From the NCBI GenBank assembly GCA_038501195.1, contig JBBPUQ010000005.1, positions 1,674,001 to 1,738,000 of the forward strand: a stretch of 64,000 nt of DNA, written 5' to 3'. The notes beneath the pieces were generated by a model that ran no database searches, was not told the origin of the DNA, and saw nothing but the letters and a program-made list of their open reading frames with translations. Shown here piece by piece: positions 60,725 to 64,000 of the stretch. This DNA is from Nemania diffusa. Its lineage: Eukaryota > Ascomycota > Sordariomycetes > Xylariales > Xylariaceae. Position numbers and translations under genes: made by a program. The first letter of the stretch is position 1, and every line of letters begins with the position of its first letter.

Positions 60725-63414
60725 ATGGATATCACGAAAATGCTCAATACGACAGCCACGGCTGTAAATCGCCAGAAGAACACAGAAGAGACTCGCTGGC
60801 GGGGTCAAAGCTCGCCTATATCCAACGATGAAGATCAACGGAAATCAGAATATCGAATTCATGATACTCTACCCCGAAGGAGATCTTCAGGAATCTCATT
60901 CGGCGATGGAAAGGCGCCTCATCGCAGCCGAGCTCCATGGGACGCAAATGGCTATGCAATGCCGTTCGATCGCTCTGGGGACAAACAATCACTAGGACTC
61001 GGACGACAAATACAAACTCCATTGATCCACCTAGCGCGAGAGTCTGAAAGCCCAAGATCACCAAAGCACAAGTTATCTGACAGCCAAAGCACCCTCGACT
61101 CATATTCGTCAGCGTCTACATCTTCATCCCATTCTAGATTCTCATCAACGTCTACTGTTGGAGGCGGACAAGGCATGGGTATTATGCCTAGTGATTCTTC
61201 GCCTAAACTAGAGCTCAATTGCCCCAGCTCTCTATACCCTCAACAACTAAGACCCCTCGGTCTAGTTAATGCTAGGGACATTGATAGGTAATTACTCCCT
61301 TTCACTTTCGTACACGATGGTTATGCCGCCATTGAATCATATAGAAAAAAGTTAGAACGAACGTGGGGATGATGAAGTTCATTGTCATCTACTCAGGCAT
61401 AATATTGTATTTCTGCCTTTTTTTTTCTTTTTTTCTTGCATTTAGCACCTTTCTACGCCGAGTATTCATCTCATTGAGATTAGCTATTCACAGCGCATTT
61501 GTTAGCGTTAGTGGGCAATCAATCTCATTACCTAGTTCCTTCCACTCCTATTTACTAGTCAGGGTTATTGCTCCTAGGGTTACTTATATTGTTATAGCCA
61601 TCTTAACGAAACTTTTCTTCAGCCTCTTCTAACTCGGTTTCTTACTCTACCACACGGAAAAGGCCGTAATTTTTCTATCACAGAGCTAACTTAACATTAG
61701 CGACAGTGAACCACCATCTAGCTTCGACCACGGAATTACCAAGGCACACAAGAGAACCTATTCTGCACCCGACCCTTCAGGTGCCAACCCATTTCAACTT
61801 TATAGTAATAGGGTTCAACATACCCCCGATAGCTCGTTTTCAAGCCAGCAAGAACGAGACTACAATATAGAAAGCTCTCCCGTGTCGCCTGGCATGATGA
61901 CACCATTTTCGTCTCAGAGTGCGGAATGTATGCATGACCTTACTGAACCTTGCACGACCGGTTCACCCCCTCGTAAGGTTATATCACACATCTTTGGGCG
62001 CAACAAGAAATGTACTCGACGGATACCCAAGCACATATGGGTACATATATGCCGTAAACATTATCAACGCGATCGATACCGCAATAACGTCGAATTTGCT
62101 CAGCGCCAATGCGAGCTGGTCCTTCAACAGCTTGAGTTTATTCATAATTGGAGCGAGGAGAACAAGAAGAAGGGAGACCCTCTGGTCCTGAAGGGCTGGA
62201 CCCTAACAGTACGCAAGCGTGAGCAAGAGCGTATCGATAATGAGCGGATTGACAAAGAACGTAATGAGAAAAAAGCCGGCAAGGCAGACAGGCCCAAGAA
62301 AAGGTTGTTCAGTGAGACTAACATGGGCGACAAGGGCGGCAATGACGGCACTCAAAGTTCTGTTCCCCATTGGTTATTATTGAAATGCAGGGAGGGATAC
62401 AGCACAGATGAAATGCTAGACATGGTGATCTCCCTGAAAGAGTATATGCTGAGGCAGAAACGGTCACAGTTTCCCGACATAGAGATCCTTGCCGATTTAC
62501 CTGTCACCGAGGAGGATGAGGTGGCGAAACCTACGCCTGGCAAGCGGCCTATACGAAACCACAAGCGATCCAAGACTCTCCATGTCGATACTCGAACCGG
62601 GCCCCATGCACCTATAGTGTTGCAGCATAATAATATGCTATACTGGAATTATGGAAACTCTCCTGGGTTTCCTGTCACCGTTGAACGCCAAAGAGTGATT
62701 AATGAGGCACCACCGTATTATCGCCAATCTGAGGTCAGGTATAACGAGACGATCGCTCGTGGCTTTTCAAACATGGCTCCAGCTTTGCACCGCATGGACA
62801 ACATTCCATATCACCCTAAAGTTCCTCACATCCAAGAGAATTATATGGAAGAGTCCTCCGATGGCAATGGGGTCTTTAAAGCTCAAGAGTATGGATATAA
62901 TAGAGGACCACGGCCCGGGCCGGGACTACGACCGGAAAATACTCGAATGTTGACAACGCCCGGGGCGAGCTCCTTAGGCCCTAATAGTCGCCTCCCGCAC
63001 GTTAGGTCGGTCTCTGCGTTTACATTACCAACCCCCCAGTTTACTTTCCGGGTGGATGAATCACCACCTCAACCCAATTTCAGACAAACCTATCCGGAGT
63101 GTAATAACTACCCGCCATTATCTACAAATAACCATTCTGCCATACCTTCGCAGGGCTCTCTTGCTCCGCCGACTGAGCCCGATTGCTGGCCGAACTATAG
63201 CTACAATGCCAGCGAGAGACCAAGACACATGCGGCACCAGAGCACTCCGAACCCGGCCTTTTCATATAGCCCGCAATACGGAACCGGCAATTCGCAAGAC
63301 CAAGGTCACCCAGGAATCATTAGCTACCTTCATCACACACCAAGGTCTAATATTCCAATGTACGATATTCTGCACCCCGGGAACCCGAACCTCCCTAATA
63401 GCAAGCAATGCTAG
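60725..63414 (+). CDS. large disordered fungal protein with HIFGRNK/RKHYQR domain
   Basis: Exons 60725-61287 and 61701-63414 (413-nt intron, GTAATT..TAG, phase 2) give 758 aa from the start MDITKMLNTTATAVN. Residues 1-270 are Ser/Pro-rich and disordered (DSYSSASTSSSHSRFSSTST). A compact basic domain at about 280-345 reads KVISHIFGRNKKCTRRIPKH, IWVHICRKHYQRDRYRN, then FAQRQCELVLQQLEFIHNWS. The HIFGRNK..W..CRKHYQR arrangement, with one Cys in each half and a HisTyr pair, recalls a conserved domain of fungal regulators of the ORP1 kind; that assignment is from memory and unsure. A charged helix with RKREQERIDNERIDKERNEK follows, then another ordered block (HWLLLKCREGYSTDEMLDMV). The last 270 residues are Pro/Asn/Tyr-rich. 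A nuclear regulatory role is inference. The start could lie further upstream. Confidence 0.82.
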
Positions 63415-64000
63415 ATGTGCATATGCTACCTTTCGAGAAGCGCATTCATAGCTTGAGGTTTACGCTATTCTATTTCTCTTATCCTATTCTTACTGGTTTT
63501 TCGTCTGTTAATAACCTGTACCACCTACATTTCTATTCTATTGTGGCGTTTATTATCTGTATCGTTACTTTCCCTCCAATTTCTTCCCTTTACTAGATAG
63601 ATAAACAACCCTCTTTCATTCCGGAGTAAGGTTTGGAAATCGAGACGATACCAACATAGATGGCCAGGAGTTTCGGACAAAGGTCATCGTGGGCCGGGGC
63701 GTAGCGAAAGAGATACCCAGTTCCGCTCCCTGGAGGTCCGGATGAACTGTACTAGAGGGCGTGAGGATTTCAAAACGAAGGCGCACGCGTCTTGGTCTAT
63801 GTATTAGTGGGATGGGCGGGTTAGAAATGGAGGCTTGGTTTCACGTGGAGTTCGGATCATTTATTTCTTAGGTGGATTTTTATCGTTTATTCATGACTAC
63901 ACTCACCACCCCGGCCATGTCCTTAACCACTACCTACTTGCACGGATTTGTCTCCTGATACGGATCTCTGTTCTTCGTAGAACTCAGAATAATGTGAAGC
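63415..64000. other. 3' flank
   Basis: No coding sequence is recognised between the stop at 63414 and the window end. Confidence 0.5.

Noticed and set aside
1..64000. CRISPR arrays, rRNA genes, LTR retrotransposon coding regions
   Set aside because: No regularly spaced repeats, no rRNA core motifs, and no reverse transcriptase, integrase or transposase motifs were seen.

Overview
The window looks like nuclear DNA of a filamentous ascomycete (Pezizomycotina, most likely Sordariomycetes). Genes carry many short introns (about 45-190 nt) with GTAAGT-type donors, CTAAC/CTAAT-type branch sites and YAG acceptors. The gene content is fungal: AA9 polysaccharide monooxygenase, cellobiose dehydrogenase, Zn2Cys6 regulator, fungal rhodopsin-domain membrane protein and patatin-like hydrolase. 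Short TAGGTACCTA / CTACCTACC motifs are scattered through the intergenic DNA. No bacterial operons, CRISPR arrays or rRNA were seen. Exon boundaries below were worked out by hand from splice signals and reading phase.

Layout. 1-950: 3' end of a broken amidase, followed by an AT-rich gene-free zone with a long inverted repeat. 2.1-4.2 kb (-): patatin-like protein whose nucleophile-elbow serine is replaced by glycine. 5.7-9.5 kb (+): a 12-exon gene that, once spliced, contains an HELAHA zinc-protease-like motif. 10.6-12.0 kb (-): seven-helix rhodopsin-domain protein. 13.2-15.2 kb (-): glutamine synthetase with a start-codon-only first exon. 18.9-20.7 kb (+): conserved-looking unknown protein. 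21.0-22.8 kb (+): MOSC plus ferredoxin-reductase plus 2Fe-2S fusion. 23.3-24.7 kb (-): amidase that has lost its catalytic-serine block. 26.4 kb (-): small disordered protein. 27.8-28.8 kb (-): short-chain dehydrogenase. 30.8-32.3 kb (+): ceramide synthase. 35.1 kb (-): tRNA-Ser(AGA).

From 36.4 to 48.6 kb lies a plant-cell-wall-degradation neighbourhood: GH5 endoglucanase, AA9 LPMO, cellobiose dehydrogenase (the natural electron donor of AA9 enzymes) and a Zn2Cys6 transcription factor. Together these could attack cellulose hydrolytically and oxidatively under a local regulator. An unidentified decayed coding segment sits between the LPMO and the dehydrogenase.

From about 48.6 to 60.5 kb only one intact gene (a SnoaL-like small protein) is visible. 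The rest is a graveyard with recognisable remains of a tandem AAA ATPase (49.7-50.6 kb) and of the adenylation-carrier-reductase end of a PKS-NRPS or NRPS-like megasynthase (52.2-53.3 kb). Both carry stop codons of the type produced by C-to-T decay (RIP-like). The window ends with a large disordered fungal protein (60.7-63.4 kb).
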